A DNA stretch of 64,000 bases from Spirochaetota bacterium (GTDB lineage Bacteria > Spirochaetota > Spirochaetia > SPDA01 > JAJSAL01). The translations under genes were made by a program, and so were the position numbers. Of this stretch, positions 55,293 through 63,280 are shown in pieces (positions within the stretch are counted from its first letter, which is position 1; each line of letters begins with the position of its first letter). Below the pieces are notes generated by a model. The model saw only the letters and a list, made by a program, of their open reading frames with translations. It made no database searches and was not told where the DNA came from. The DNA is taken from contig JAJSAL010000108.1 of NCBI GenBank assembly GCA_024274705.1, positions 1-64,000 of the forward strand. The letters are read 5' to 3'.

Positions 55293-56417
55293 ATGTATAT
55301 GTTCCGGAACTGGCAGACAGTGGATGATATGCTTAAAAAAGCCGCAGATACGGCGATAAGGGATGTGGTGAACGTAAAGCGCGGAGAGCGGGTCCTCATC
55401 GTTACCAACCCCGTGGAGGATGTGTATACCATATCGGTTGCTCTTCACGATGCGGTCTCACAGGTCCGGGGTGTTCCTGTGCTCATGGTACAGCCGGTGA
55501 AGTCCCAGATCGACATGGCTGAGGAAGGGGTGATCAAAGCGCTCGGATCTGAACCTGCTGTCCTTATCTCCATGAGCGCCGAAAAGATCGGTAAAGACGC
55601 TCGGGGCATCCGGTCACCCTACGAGTACAATGAGGAACGATACGATCATATCTTCGATTTTCTCCTGGACGGAAAAAAAACCATGCGGGCCTTCTGGTCT
55701 CCCGGGGTGACGAAACAGATTTTCATGGATACGGTCCCTATCGATTATGGGAGGCTTAAAAAGGAATCCCTGGCGCTGAAGAAGATCCTCGATGATGCCC
55801 TGGAGGTGTCGGTAACAAGCGATAAGGGTACTGACGTCACGATTGGTATCGCAGGCAGGGAGGGCATGCTGGATAACGGGGACTACCGCAAAGGCGGGGA
55901 AGGAGGGAATCTGCCCGCAGGGGAGACGTTTATCTCTCCGGAGATCGGCAGGACCGAAGGGGTTATCGTGTTCGACGGCAGTATTTCCTTAAGCGAGGGA
56001 GAAGTGATCATCCGGGAACCGATCCGGGTGGAGGTAGAAAACGGATTTGTCCGTACCGTCGATGGCGGTGATGAGGCAGGAAAACTGACGGAAACGCTGT
56101 TGTTATCGGAGCAGAATGCCCGGGCTTTTGAAAAGGATGGGAAAATCGCTCAGGGTGCCGGGGAAGTATATGCAAAAAACGCCCGGAACATCGGGGAGCT
56201 GGGAATAGGTCTTAATCCGAAGGCGAAGGTGATAGGAAATATGCTGGTAGATGAAAAAGCCTTCCGTACCTGCCATATCGCCCTGGGCTCTAATTATGAT
56301 AATGATGCTCCATCCCTTACCCACCTGGACGGTCTTATCCTGGATCCCACACTGACAGTTCGGTACGGTGACGGCACTACCAGGGTGATCATGAACCGGG
56401 GAGATTTACAGCTGTAA
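55293..56417 (+). CDS. M29-type aminopeptidase
   Basis: The 374-residue protein matches family M29 (aminopeptidase T/AmpS): the typical GNLPAGETFISPEI with a metal-binding Glu, ARNIGELGIGLNPKAKV, and HIALGSNYDND with the metal-binding His. It would trim N-terminal residues from peptides in the cytoplasm with cobalt or zinc. Two ATGs (55293, 55299) are possible and neither has a strong ribosome binding site; coupling to the ROK gene may help. It converges on nth with an 18-base gap. Confidence 0.85.
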   Translation: MYMFRNWQTVDDMLKKAADTAIRDVVNVKRGERVLIVTNPVEDVYTISVALHDAVSQVRGVPVLMVQPVKSQIDMAEEGVIKALGSEPAVLISMSAEKIGKDARGIRSPYEYNEERYDHIFDFLLDGKKTMRAFWSPGVTKQIFMDTVPIDYGRLKKESLALKKILDDALEVSVTSDKGTDVTIGIAGREGMLDNGDYRKGGEGGNLPAGETFISPEIGRTEGVIVFDGSISLSEGEVIIREPIRVEVENGFVRTVDGGDEAGKLTETLLLSEQNARAFEKDGKIAQGAGEVYAKNARNIGELGIGLNPKAKVIGNMLVDEKAFRTCHIALGSNYDNDAPSLTHLDGLILDPTLTVRYGDGTTRVIMNRGDLQL

Positions 56418-56435
56418 GCATTTTTTAAGAGAGTG

Positions 56436-57101
56436 CTATCTCGAGCGGGTTACACTGCGCTTTTCACAGAAATTCCCGATCAGGCATTTCGAACAGAAGG
56501 GAGACTGGGGCGTACAAGTTGACTGGCCAAAACCGACCAAAAGTTCATTGATCTCGATCCAGAAGTTCCTGGGAAGGATTTCCATAAGGGCATACTCAGT
56601 CTCTTCCGGGTTCTTTGTTTCGATCCAACCTGTGCGGTTGGAAATCCGGTGTACGTGTGTATCCACGCAGATGGCGTCAATGCCAAACCCAAGATTGAGG
56701 ACCAGGTTCGCCGTTTTCCTGCCCACCCCGGGCAGGGTGAGGAGCGTTTGCAGATCGCGAGGAACAGTGCCGGCATACTCAGCTAAGAGGATGCGGGACA
56801 CCTTAAGGATGTGTTTCGCCTTGGTTTTGTAGAAGCCTGCAGGGTAGATCGCCCGGGAGATTTCCTGTTCACTTAAGGCCGCCATGGTTCCCGGGCCGTC
56901 TGCGAGCTGGAAAAGCCGGGCGGACGCGGGAAGGGTTACATCGTCCTTCGTACGCAGGGAGATCATCGTTGAAACAAGAACCCGGAAGGGATCCCGTTTT
57001 TTACGGGCGATGTGGGAAACCGAGGGAAGTTCGTGTTCACAGGTCTGTTTTCTGAGCAAGGGAACGATGGTACTCCATTGAGGGATGCTGTTCCGTTTCA
57101 T
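56436..57101 (-). CDS. nth: Endonuclease III
   Basis: I chose ATG 57101 (MKRNSIPQW) over a TTG at 57125 that overlaps ispF. The 221-residue DNA repair enzyme has the helix-hairpin-helix LPGVGRKTANLVLN with the catalytic Lys, the catalytic Asp in VDTHVHRISNR, and the [4Fe-4S] Cys set CTPQSPFCSKCLIGNFC. It removes oxidised pyrimidines and nicks the DNA. It is the last of a minus-strand run carD, ispD, ispF, nth. Confidence 0.96.
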   Translation of the reverse strand: MKRNSIPQWSTIVPLLRKQTCEHELPSVSHIARKKRDPFRVLVSTMISLRTKDDVTLPASARLFQLADGPGTMAALSEQEISRAIYPAGFYKTKAKHILKVSRILLAEYAGTVPRDLQTLLTLPGVGRKTANLVLNLGFGIDAICVDTHVHRISNRTGWIETKNPEETEYALMEILPRNFWIEINELLVGFGQSTCTPQSPFCSKCLIGNFCEKRSVTRSR

Positions 57102-57108
57102 CCGCGGG

Positions 57109-57585
57109 TTAGTTCTCCTTCTCAAGCAGTACTACGGCGTATGCCTCAATCGCCTTTCCGGCTCCTGCGGCATCCATTCCTTCTTTCGTCTTTGCCTTAA
57201 CCGATACATCTTCTACCGGCAGGTTCAAATCCTGAGCCAGGCTTTTTCTGATTTCTCCGGAAAACGGGCTGATTTTCGGTTTCTCCAGTACTATGGTGGT
57301 ATCCGCGTTGATCACGAGCCAATGGTTTTCTCCAAGAAACGCCATCACCTGTTGTAAAAGGGTTTTGCTGGATATGTCTTTATATTTCCCGTCCGAGTCG
57401 GGGAAAAGGGTGCCGATATCTCCGAGCCCGGTCGATCCGAGAAGGGCATCGATGAGTGCATGGATCAGAACATCCCCGTCGGAATGGCCGGCCTCCCCAA
57501 AAGGGGCGGGAATAGTTACCCCACCCAGGATAAGGTTTCGACGTGGAACCAGCCTGTGAACGTCATAGCCGAATCCAACTCTCAT
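57109..57585 (-). CDS. ispF: 2-C-methyl-D-erythritol 2,4-cyclodiphosphate synthase
   Basis: The 158-residue protein has GYDVHRL with the zinc-binding Asp and His, GGVTIPAPFGEAGHSDGDV (third zinc His) and DIGTLFPDSD, as in IspF. It catalyses the fifth step of the MEP route to isoprenoids. Its start overlaps the ispD stop (ATGA). In some spirochaetes IspD and IspF are fused; here they are separate genes. Confidence 0.97.
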   Translation of the reverse strand: MRVGFGYDVHRLVPRRNLILGGVTIPAPFGEAGHSDGDVLIHALIDALLGSTGLGDIGTLFPDSDGKYKDISSKTLLQQVMAFLGENHWLVINADTTIVLEKPKISPFSGEIRKSLAQDLNLPVEDVSVKAKTKEGMDAAGAGKAIEAYAVVLLEKEN

Positions 57586-58271
57586 ATACTTTCCGTGATA
57601 TCATGAGGGTAGGTGATTTTACGGTTTGCCGGGTCCCCCGGCACTGTGTACACCGGACCGCAGTACCGGCTGTAGATCTCGGTATCATCGATGTATTCAT
57701 TCCCGTCCCGGGATGCCCTCCTATGGGCTTCCAGTATCCGGGGAAAAGCGAATCCCTGGGGAGTCTGGATACCCACCACGGAAAAACGGCTTAAGTGTTC
57801 TTTAATCATGCCGGAATCATCGATTGTTTTTAACGCATTGACAGCCGGAACCACCGGCGCACCTGATCCGTGTTCGATAATACACTCAACCACAGAGGTA
57901 ATGACAGGTTCGGAAATCCATGGCCGTGCTCCGTCATGGATAAGGATATATGCAGGTCCATGCTCCGCCAGGAGTTCGAGTCCCGCAAGGACCGACTGCT
58001 GCCTGGTACGGCCACCTTCACAGAGAAGCATCTTTCCCTGGAACGTTAACAGGGAAATCATTTCTTCCATGTGTTGCCTGCCTCCGGCTGGATAGGTCAA
58101 GGCAATCGTACTGAACAAGCCGGTACGGGTGAAAGTCTCCAGGGTGTGGAGGAGAACAGGTTTCTTATCCAGGGAAAGGTATTCTTTTTTTATCCCCAGG
58201 GCCATGCGCGAACTCAAGCCCGCTGCTGTTATCAGAGCAGCCCAGGTTCCTTCTAATGCTGAATCGTTCAC
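57582..58271 (-). CDS. ispD: 2-C-methyl-D-erythritol 4-phosphate cytidylyltransferase
   Basis: The 229-residue protein has the CTP-binding AAGLSSRMALGIKKEYLSL, the family mark ILIHDGARPWIS, and VVPAVNALKTIDD. It makes CDP-ME in the MEP isoprenoid route and passes on to the kinase step before IspF. It overlaps ispF by four bases and follows carD after 54 bases. Confidence 0.96.
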   Translation of the reverse strand: MNDSALEGTWAALITAAGLSSRMALGIKKEYLSLDKKPVLLHTLETFTRTGLFSTIALTYPAGGRQHMEEMISLLTFQGKMLLCEGGRTRQQSVLAGLELLAEHGPAYILIHDGARPWISEPVITSVVECIIEHGSGAPVVPAVNALKTIDDSGMIKEHLSRFSVVGIQTPQGFAFPRILEAHRRASRDGNEYIDDTEIYSRYCGPVYTVPGDPANRKITYPHDITESI

Positions 58272-58325
58272 TTCTCTACTATATCACGTGGAGGGGCTTA
58301 GATGAACCTGCCGGTCTCTTTCCCC

Positions 58326-58838
58326 TTACGACTCGAGCCTGCTGAATATGAGCTGTTCTGCATCATCCTTGGATTTATTGAGAGAGAAGGACACCTCGTC
58401 AACCATCAGCTTGAGGGCACTGTCGAACAGTTTCCGTTCCAGGATAGGGAGTTCTTTTATTCTGCTCCGGTGGTACAGTGTCCTGACTACCGTAGCGATA
58501 TCGGTGACACTCCCCTGTTTTAAAAGGTCCAGGTTCATCTGATACCGCAGTTTCCAGTCTGCAGGTACATTGTCCACTTCTTCGGACACCAGGTTGAGTG
58601 CCTTTTTCGCTTCTGAGCTGGAAACAATGGCCCGAATACCCAGCTCTTCCGCTTTATCTGTAGGAACCATGACCGTCATATCCGAGACTTCCAGGTAGAT
58701 GATATAGTAGGGGATCTTTTTTTCTTTGAATTCGCGATGTTCTATGGACGTGACCTTTCCCACACCCTGAAGGGGATAAACTACTTCCTGATTCACTTTA
58801 AATTTTTTCGCAGAGATGCTTTTTTTTGTGGATTTCAT
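58326..58838 (-). CDS. carD: CarD-like transcription regulator
   Basis: The 170-residue protein has the RNA polymerase-interacting CarD domain at ~12-75 (FKVNQEVVYPLQGVGKVTSI, IPYYIIYLEVSDMTVMVP) and a helical C-terminus that binds DNA. CarD proteins steady the open promoter complex, in particular at rRNA promoters. The order carD-ispD-ispF is typical of spirochaetes and supports the taxonomic call. Confidence 0.94.
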   Translation of the reverse strand: MKSTKKSISAKKFKVNQEVVYPLQGVGKVTSIEHREFKEKKIPYYIIYLEVSDMTVMVPTDKAEELGIRAIVSSSEAKKALNLVSEEVDNVPADWKLRYQMNLDLLKQGSVTDIATVVRTLYHRSRIKELPILERKLFDSALKLMVDEVSFSLNKSKDDAEQLIFSRLES

Positions 58839-58882
58839 AAAGAATAATATACTCTAAAAGCTCATTTTCGTCAAAGGTTGAA

Positions 58883-60478
58883 TTATCTCGCTTTAACTAC
58901 CCCTGGGGGGAGGCGCTGGGCGGCAAAACCGATAAATTTAAAGGGATGGATGTCCAGGGGATTAGGGAACCAGCCGCTTATCAGGGAAAGGTCTATAATA
59001 TTCCACGCAGGCTCGTGGCTTATCGGGAGGACCGCAGCACCCTGGAGCAGAATTCCTTCAGCTTCGGCGAGTGTTTCGTACCGTTTTACTCCTTCCTGCT
59101 CCATCGATGTGCGTATGATCTCTTCGAACTCTTCACTTAAGTACCCGGCATCGTTTAAGTTGCTGTCCTTAGTCCACATCTGGAGGAATGTAAGAGGATC
59201 GGCAAAGTCACCGATCCAGGTGATGGTTCCCAGGGTATATTCTGAATTCTGAAGCTCTTGGTAATACCTTGGATAGGTGAATTCCTGGATTTCGACAGTT
59301 GTTTCCAGGAATCGTTCCCAGGTTTCCTTCATGATCCGGGTAATCCGCCGATTTTCGAAATCCGGCGGAATCTTGATGACGATTGTTCCAAGTCCCTCTC
59401 CCTTCGGGTACCCTGCTTCTTTCAGAAGGGAGAAACCGGTGTCTATATCCTGCGCTGTAATACCCTTTACATCCGGGTAGGACGGTACCTGAGGCACCAG
59501 GGTCTGTGAAGGGATGAACATGAACTTGGATGATCTGATTTCGTCCCAGGGAAGGAGCAGGCTTAAACCCCTGCGAACCCGGGAGTCGCTGTACGGTGGA
59601 TCGGAACTGCGGAAGAAGAAATAACCCGTAGCAAACATCGGGTTGGTAATGATAGCCTCTGTATCCTGCAGTTCCTCTATGAGAACACCGCTGACAACCC
59701 AATGGATTTCTCCGCTGTTGAACCGGCTGGTGATATCCTTCACATCGTCAGAAAAGATTGCCCGGATCGAATCGAGTTCTACATTTTTTTCATCCCAGTA
59801 CACATTGTTTTTTGCAAGTTTGATTTCTGAATCTGTGCGATCTACGATATAAAACGGTCCGTTCCCGGGAATCGAAGGAAGAGACGTCCAGTCCTCCATC
59901 TCCAGGAGTTTCGGATGGATGGGAACGAAACTGTGGTGGGAGAGGATTTTTATAAAGTGGCCTGCAGGATGTATCAGGGTTACTTCCAGGATAGAATCGG
60001 ATACCGCCCGGATACCTACCTTTTCAGCATCATCGATCTTACTGGTCCTGTAGTCCTGAGCACCTTCGACCAAATCCAGAAGAAAGGAGTATTCAGCTTT
60101 CGCTTCCGGGTCCAGCAGCCTCATCCAGGAATCCCTGAAATGTCCGGCGGTAACCCTGGTCCCGTCCCAGTACCGGGCATCATCCCGCAGATGAAACCGG
60201 TAAGTGCGCTTGTCTTCGGACAATTCCCAACGGGATGCAACTCCCAGCCGGGGGAGGAGGGAAAATGGATCGTACACCACCAGCCCTTCGTAGATGGCGG
60301 AATAGAACTGCGCTTCTGTCGCCGTGTAGGTATGGAGCGGGTCGAATCCGATATCCGTGTCTGAAAAGGCAACGACAAACTCCCGCTCCCCATCCTTTGA
60401 TTGAGAAAATCCCGGTGATGCAATTACGAGCGCCAGGAGAAAAATCGTTAAGACCTTATATCGTATATTCATCTTCAT
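58883..60478 (-). CDS. Family 5 peptide-type extracellular binding protein
   Basis: The 531-residue protein has a signal peptide (residues 1-26, up to GFSQ) and the family 5 (OppA/DppA) layout: GFDPLHTYTATEAQFYSAIYEGL shortened here to its start and end, KRTYRFHLRDDARYWDGTRV and a C-terminal ISGWFPNPLDIHPFKFIG. It has no lipobox. It would bind oligopeptides, or another medium-sized ligand, for an Opp-type importer whose permease genes are not in the window. Single gene, upstream of carD in the same direction. Confidence 0.9.
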   Translation of the reverse strand: MKMNIRYKVLTIFLLALVIASPGFSQSKDGEREFVVAFSDTDIGFDPLHTYTATEAQFYSAIYEGLVVYDPFSLLPRLGVASRWELSEDKRTYRFHLRDDARYWDGTRVTAGHFRDSWMRLLDPEAKAEYSFLLDLVEGAQDYRTSKIDDAEKVGIRAVSDSILEVTLIHPAGHFIKILSHHSFVPIHPKLLEMEDWTSLPSIPGNGPFYIVDRTDSEIKLAKNNVYWDEKNVELDSIRAIFSDDVKDITSRFNSGEIHWVVSGVLIEELQDTEAIITNPMFATGYFFFRSSDPPYSDSRVRRGLSLLLPWDEIRSSKFMFIPSQTLVPQVPSYPDVKGITAQDIDTGFSLLKEAGYPKGEGLGTIVIKIPPDFENRRITRIMKETWERFLETTVEIQEFTYPRYYQELQNSEYTLGTITWIGDFADPLTFLQMWTKDSNLNDAGYLSEEFEEIIRTSMEQEGVKRYETLAEAEGILLQGAAVLPISHEPAWNIIDLSLISGWFPNPLDIHPFKFIGFAAQRLPPGVVKAR

Positions 60479-60532
60479 AGAACGTACTAGAATTCAGTAC
60501 GCCAGTCCAGCGTTTAAATACGGGGGGAGCCC

Positions 60533-60560
60533 TTGACCTTTTTAGGTATATCGGTACAAT
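60533..60560 (+). promoter_or_regulatory. Promoter of the lytic transglycosylase gene
   Basis: TTGACC at 60533-60538 and TACAAT at 60555-60560 are 16 nt apart, 18 nt before the ATG at 60579. Confidence 0.65.
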
Positions 60561-60578
60561 CCTGGTTTCAAATTTAAT

Positions 60579-61370
60579 ATGTGGAGGAACGTTATCAAAC
60601 GCCTTGGGTTTTTACTCGCTTTACCGTTTCTCTTAGCCTGTACGCAGATCAGCCCCATCCAGAGGGAGCGTGTGACATCTTCCGATGTCGATTCATTGAC
60701 TGCGGGTTATGCTGAGATCCTCAGCAGCGGTACCGGCGATGCCGAAGAACAAGGTGCGGATACACTACTGTCAGCCGATGACGAAAGTATTACATCCCAG
60801 ATATTCACAAACAGGATTGTGGTTTTATTGGATAAACAGGACGATCCCGGTTTAAAACTGTACAGACATCCTCCTACCCAGGATGAAGTCGAGCAATTCT
60901 ATATCAATTTAACCGGATCCAGCGAAATAAGTTTATCTATTCTGAAATCGGCGGATCAATACGAAATTCCCCTTTCCCTGGCGTTCTCCCTTGCCTGGGT
61001 AGAGAGTGGTTTCTCCGTACAGGCAGTGAACAGCAACCCCGGTTCTGTGGACAGGGGATTGTTTCAGCTCAATTCACGCTCTTTCCCGGAGCTGAAAGAA
61101 GCGGATTATTTCAATCCTGAGATCAATGCAGAACATGGTCTTAAGTATCTGAAACGGTGTATCGATGTCGGCGGGAATGAAATTATCGGTCTTGCGATGT
61201 ATAACGCCGGAAGGACCCGGGTCGAACGGGGTGGTACCCCCATCATCACCCTTGAATATATTTCCAAGATTCTCGAGTACCGGGAGGATCTCGAAAGGGA
61301 ATTCGAACAAGCCGTGCTGATGAACGGGATCGTTCTGCGGAAACACCCGGCGGACCGAACGGTTTCGTAA
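60579..61370 (+). CDS. Lipoprotein lytic transglycosylase (SLT domain)
   Basis: The 263-residue protein has a lipoprotein signal peptide with Cys21 in LLAC, a linker, and an SLT-type domain from ~120 with the catalytic Glu142 in LAWVESGFSVQAVN, GLFQLNSRSF and AMYNAGRTRVERG. It would cleave peptidoglycan glycan strands from the periplasmic side of a membrane. The start is odd: the best ribosome binding site, GGAGG, lies just inside the frame at 60582-60586 and is followed six bases later by ATC, not a start codon. Confidence 0.88.
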   Translation: MWRNVIKRLGFLLALPFLLACTQISPIQRERVTSSDVDSLTAGYAEILSSGTGDAEEQGADTLLSADDESITSQIFTNRIVVLLDKQDDPGLKLYRHPPTQDEVEQFYINLTGSSEISLSILKSADQYEIPLSLAFSLAWVESGFSVQAVNSNPGSVDRGLFQLNSRSFPELKEADYFNPEINAEHGLKYLKRCIDVGGNEIIGLAMYNAGRTRVERGGTPIITLEYISKILEYREDLEREFEQAVLMNGIVLRKHPADRTVS

Positions 61371-61457
61371 TCGAGGGGTTAGGCGTCATTTTTTACTTTA
61401 TATATAATGCTTGTTCTTTTGTACAAAATATTGTACTTTATATTGAAGAGGTTACAT

Positions 61458-61709
61458 ATGGATGCAATTAATTATTCTGATTTACGTCAAAATCTTAAAA
61501 AATATCTAGATTCTGTCTTTAACGATCATGAACCTCTCATTGTAACCAGAAAAAACAATGAGAATGTTGTTATTCTTTCTGTTGATGATTTCAATGCTTT
61601 AAATGAAACTCAATATTTATTATCAACTAAAAACAACGCTGATCATCTTCAGGACTCACTCAACCAGTTAAGATCTGGAAATGGTTTTACTAAAGAATTA
61701 ATTGAATAA
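61458..61709 (+). CDS. yefM: YefM-type antitoxin
   Basis: I chose ATG 61458 (MDAINYSDLRQNLKKYLDSV), preceded by GAAGAGG; the frame upstream is AT-rich non-coding sequence. The 83-residue antitoxin has the YefM start and NENVVILSVDDFNALNETQY. It neutralises the toxin encoded next and represses the operon. Its stop overlaps the toxin start by one base. Confidence 0.93.
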   Translation: MDAINYSDLRQNLKKYLDSVFNDHEPLIVTRKNNENVVILSVDDFNALNETQYLLSTKNNADHLQDSLNQLRSGNGFTKELIE

Positions 61710-61966
61710 TGAGAAATAGTGTTTTTTCAGATGCATCATGGGATGATTATATGTATTGGCAAACATCTGATAAAAAGCATCTTAAAAAAACAAACATGCT
61801 GATAAAAGACATCAAAAGAAGCCCTTTTGAAGGAATTGGTAAACCGGAACCGCTTAAACATCAATTAAAAGGTTGTTGGTCAAGAAGAATTGATACTGAA
61901 CATCGGTTAGTATATGAAGTTACACAAGACGCTATTAGAATTGTGTCTTGTCGCTTCCATTACTAA
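61709..61966 (+). CDS. yoeB: YoeB/Txe-type mRNA-cleaving toxin
   Basis: The 85-residue toxin has the complete YoeB pattern: FSDASWDDYMYWQTSDKKHL, IKDIKRSPFEGIGKPEPLKH and WSRRIDTEHRLVYEV with the catalytic Glu, Arg and His, ending in SCRFHY. It cuts mRNA at the ribosome when freed from YefM. The pair is more AT-rich than the chromosome around it and lies in the possible cassette. Confidence 0.95.
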   Translation: MRNSVFSDASWDDYMYWQTSDKKHLKKTNMLIKDIKRSPFEGIGKPEPLKHQLKGCWSRRIDTEHRLVYEVTQDAIRIVSCRFHY

Positions 61967-61973
61967 AAACGAG

Positions 61974-62060
61974 GCCTAACAAGAAAAATATGCTATGCTA
62001 CGCTTCGGGCTCTGCCACAATGGCATCATTCCTCTGCCATCAGCATATATTTCTAGATCG
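61974..62060 (+). repeat. Possible attC site
   Basis: After GCCTAAC the sequence AGAAAAATATGCTATG can pair with the reverse complement of CATCAGCATATATTTCT near 62038-62054, with one mismatch and one extra base, as attC stems often have. The inner part contains TCTGCC and GGCAGAG-type complements. The 3' R' box is only G-TTATAT, not GTTRRRY. Confidence 0.45.
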
Positions 62061-62124
62061 TTATATTCACCAAAGACAAATTTCACACTTGAGCTTGTTT
62101 GTTCTTTCGGTAATCATATCGGGT

Positions 62125-62505
62125 ATGCAGGATAAAACGAAATCCGTTCTACTTGTTCCTCCTGCTCCCCCCGGCAGTTTTGGTGATGAAGCGAGCATCA
62201 TCGGCAGCATCAATTATCTGCTCGAGCAGGGGATCAGCCGCATTGGAGTCGTATCACACCTGAAACCCGAAAGAGAGAGGCATCCTGTTCTTCCCATCGA
62301 GTTTGTCGACTGTTCGGACTATTTTGAGAAAAAAGACGACACTGCTCTTTCCGGGTTCGAGAGCGCCCTGAAAGAGTATGAAGCATGCCTCTTTTTCGGC
62401 GCCGATATGCTGGATGGGTATTATTCGCTTAAGACTTCCATGAGGAGACTCGGGCTTGTCCAACTGGCATATGATAGAAAAGTTCCAATGGGGAAAGGGA
62501 TATAA
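62125..62505 (+). pseudogene. Polysaccharide pyruvyl transferase-like gene, 3' part lost
   Basis: The likely start is ATG 62125 (MQDKTKSVLLVPPAPPGSFG). The product resembles the N-terminal third of the polysaccharide pyruvyl transferase family: GSFGDEASIIGSINYLLEQG and CLFFGADMLDGYYSLKTSMR. After ~62480 the sequence turns into the complement of another truncated gene and the frame soon stops. Family members add pyruvate ketals to surface sugars. At ~126 codons it cannot be functional. Confidence 0.72.
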
Positions 62506-63269
62506 TACGCTTCCTTTTCGAAATAACGGGTTTCCCAGAAGGAATTGTAACCTCCACCGGTGATGATTAGATCAAAGGCATTGAAGTAATCGACTGCAGG
62601 AAACAATCCGCCTTTGTAATTGGAAGAATAAATCATCGTATACCCTTCGTCTTCCAGGTATGAATAGGTTTTCCTGTACTCTTCAAATTCTCCGGGTTTG
62701 CCGTTCAGTGCGAAAAGACAGCACCGGGTTTCGGGAGGGACTCCCAGTTTTGTTCTTGCCTCTTCTTTTAGAAATATTTCGTTCCGGTTTCTGATGACAA
62801 TCGGGTTTATTTCCTCCATAGGATGGGTATGCTCGAAAGGTTCTGTTGCGATTACCAAATCGTAATCATTGGGGTCGAATTGCAGGGGAGGATCCATTAA
62901 TGGAAATATAAACCCATCAGGGGAAAGCTGGCGGAACAAGATAATTTTTTTGCATGTTAAGTCCCGTATGAAATGGGATAGCGTAAACCATGTGAGATCG
63001 ACTATAAGGATATCCGGTTCCAACTCCCGGATTGTCCTGTAGAGCGTTGAATTACGGCACCGTTCCGCCGCCGACAAGGACGTTTCATCTTCTGCCGGAA
63101 TCTGAATGTGGGGTATGGAAAACTCATCCGCTAAAAACGGAAAGTGTGAGCTGCCGAGTAGTGAATAGTCAGCGGTACTGCCGGATCGTACCATGGCGTG
63201 ATAGATGGAAATACCTTGGATGATGTGCCCGGACCCGGTTATTGCTCCTGAATAATAAACAATTTTCAC
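62421..63269 (-). pseudogene. MurG-like glycosyltransferase gene, 3' part lost
   Basis: The likely start is GTG 63269 (KIVYYSGAITGSGHIIQGIS); the frame further upstream overlaps the next gene. The product has the glycine-rich GSGHIIQG, and a C-terminal nucleotide-sugar site start DLIITGGGYNSFWETRYF. After YYIPFP (about 62490) it runs into the complement of the pyruvyl-transferase-like gene and stops at 62421. About 60-100 residues of the usual end are missing. It probably made part of a surface polysaccharide or glycolipid. Confidence 0.65.
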
Positions 63270-63280
63270 CAGTATGAATA

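Larger units (their letters stand above)
61378..62060 (+). mobile_element. Possible integron-type gene cassette carrying yefM-yoeB
   Basis: The segment starts with G-TTAGGC at 61378-61384 and its complement GCCTAAC lies at 61974-61980, right after the toxin gene. This is the pairing expected between the first bases of an inserted cassette and the R'' box of its own attC site. The segment is clearly richer in A and T than its neighbours and carries a toxin-antitoxin pair, a common cassette cargo. No integrase gene is in the window. The right junction would be G-TT at 62060-62062. Confidence 0.5.
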
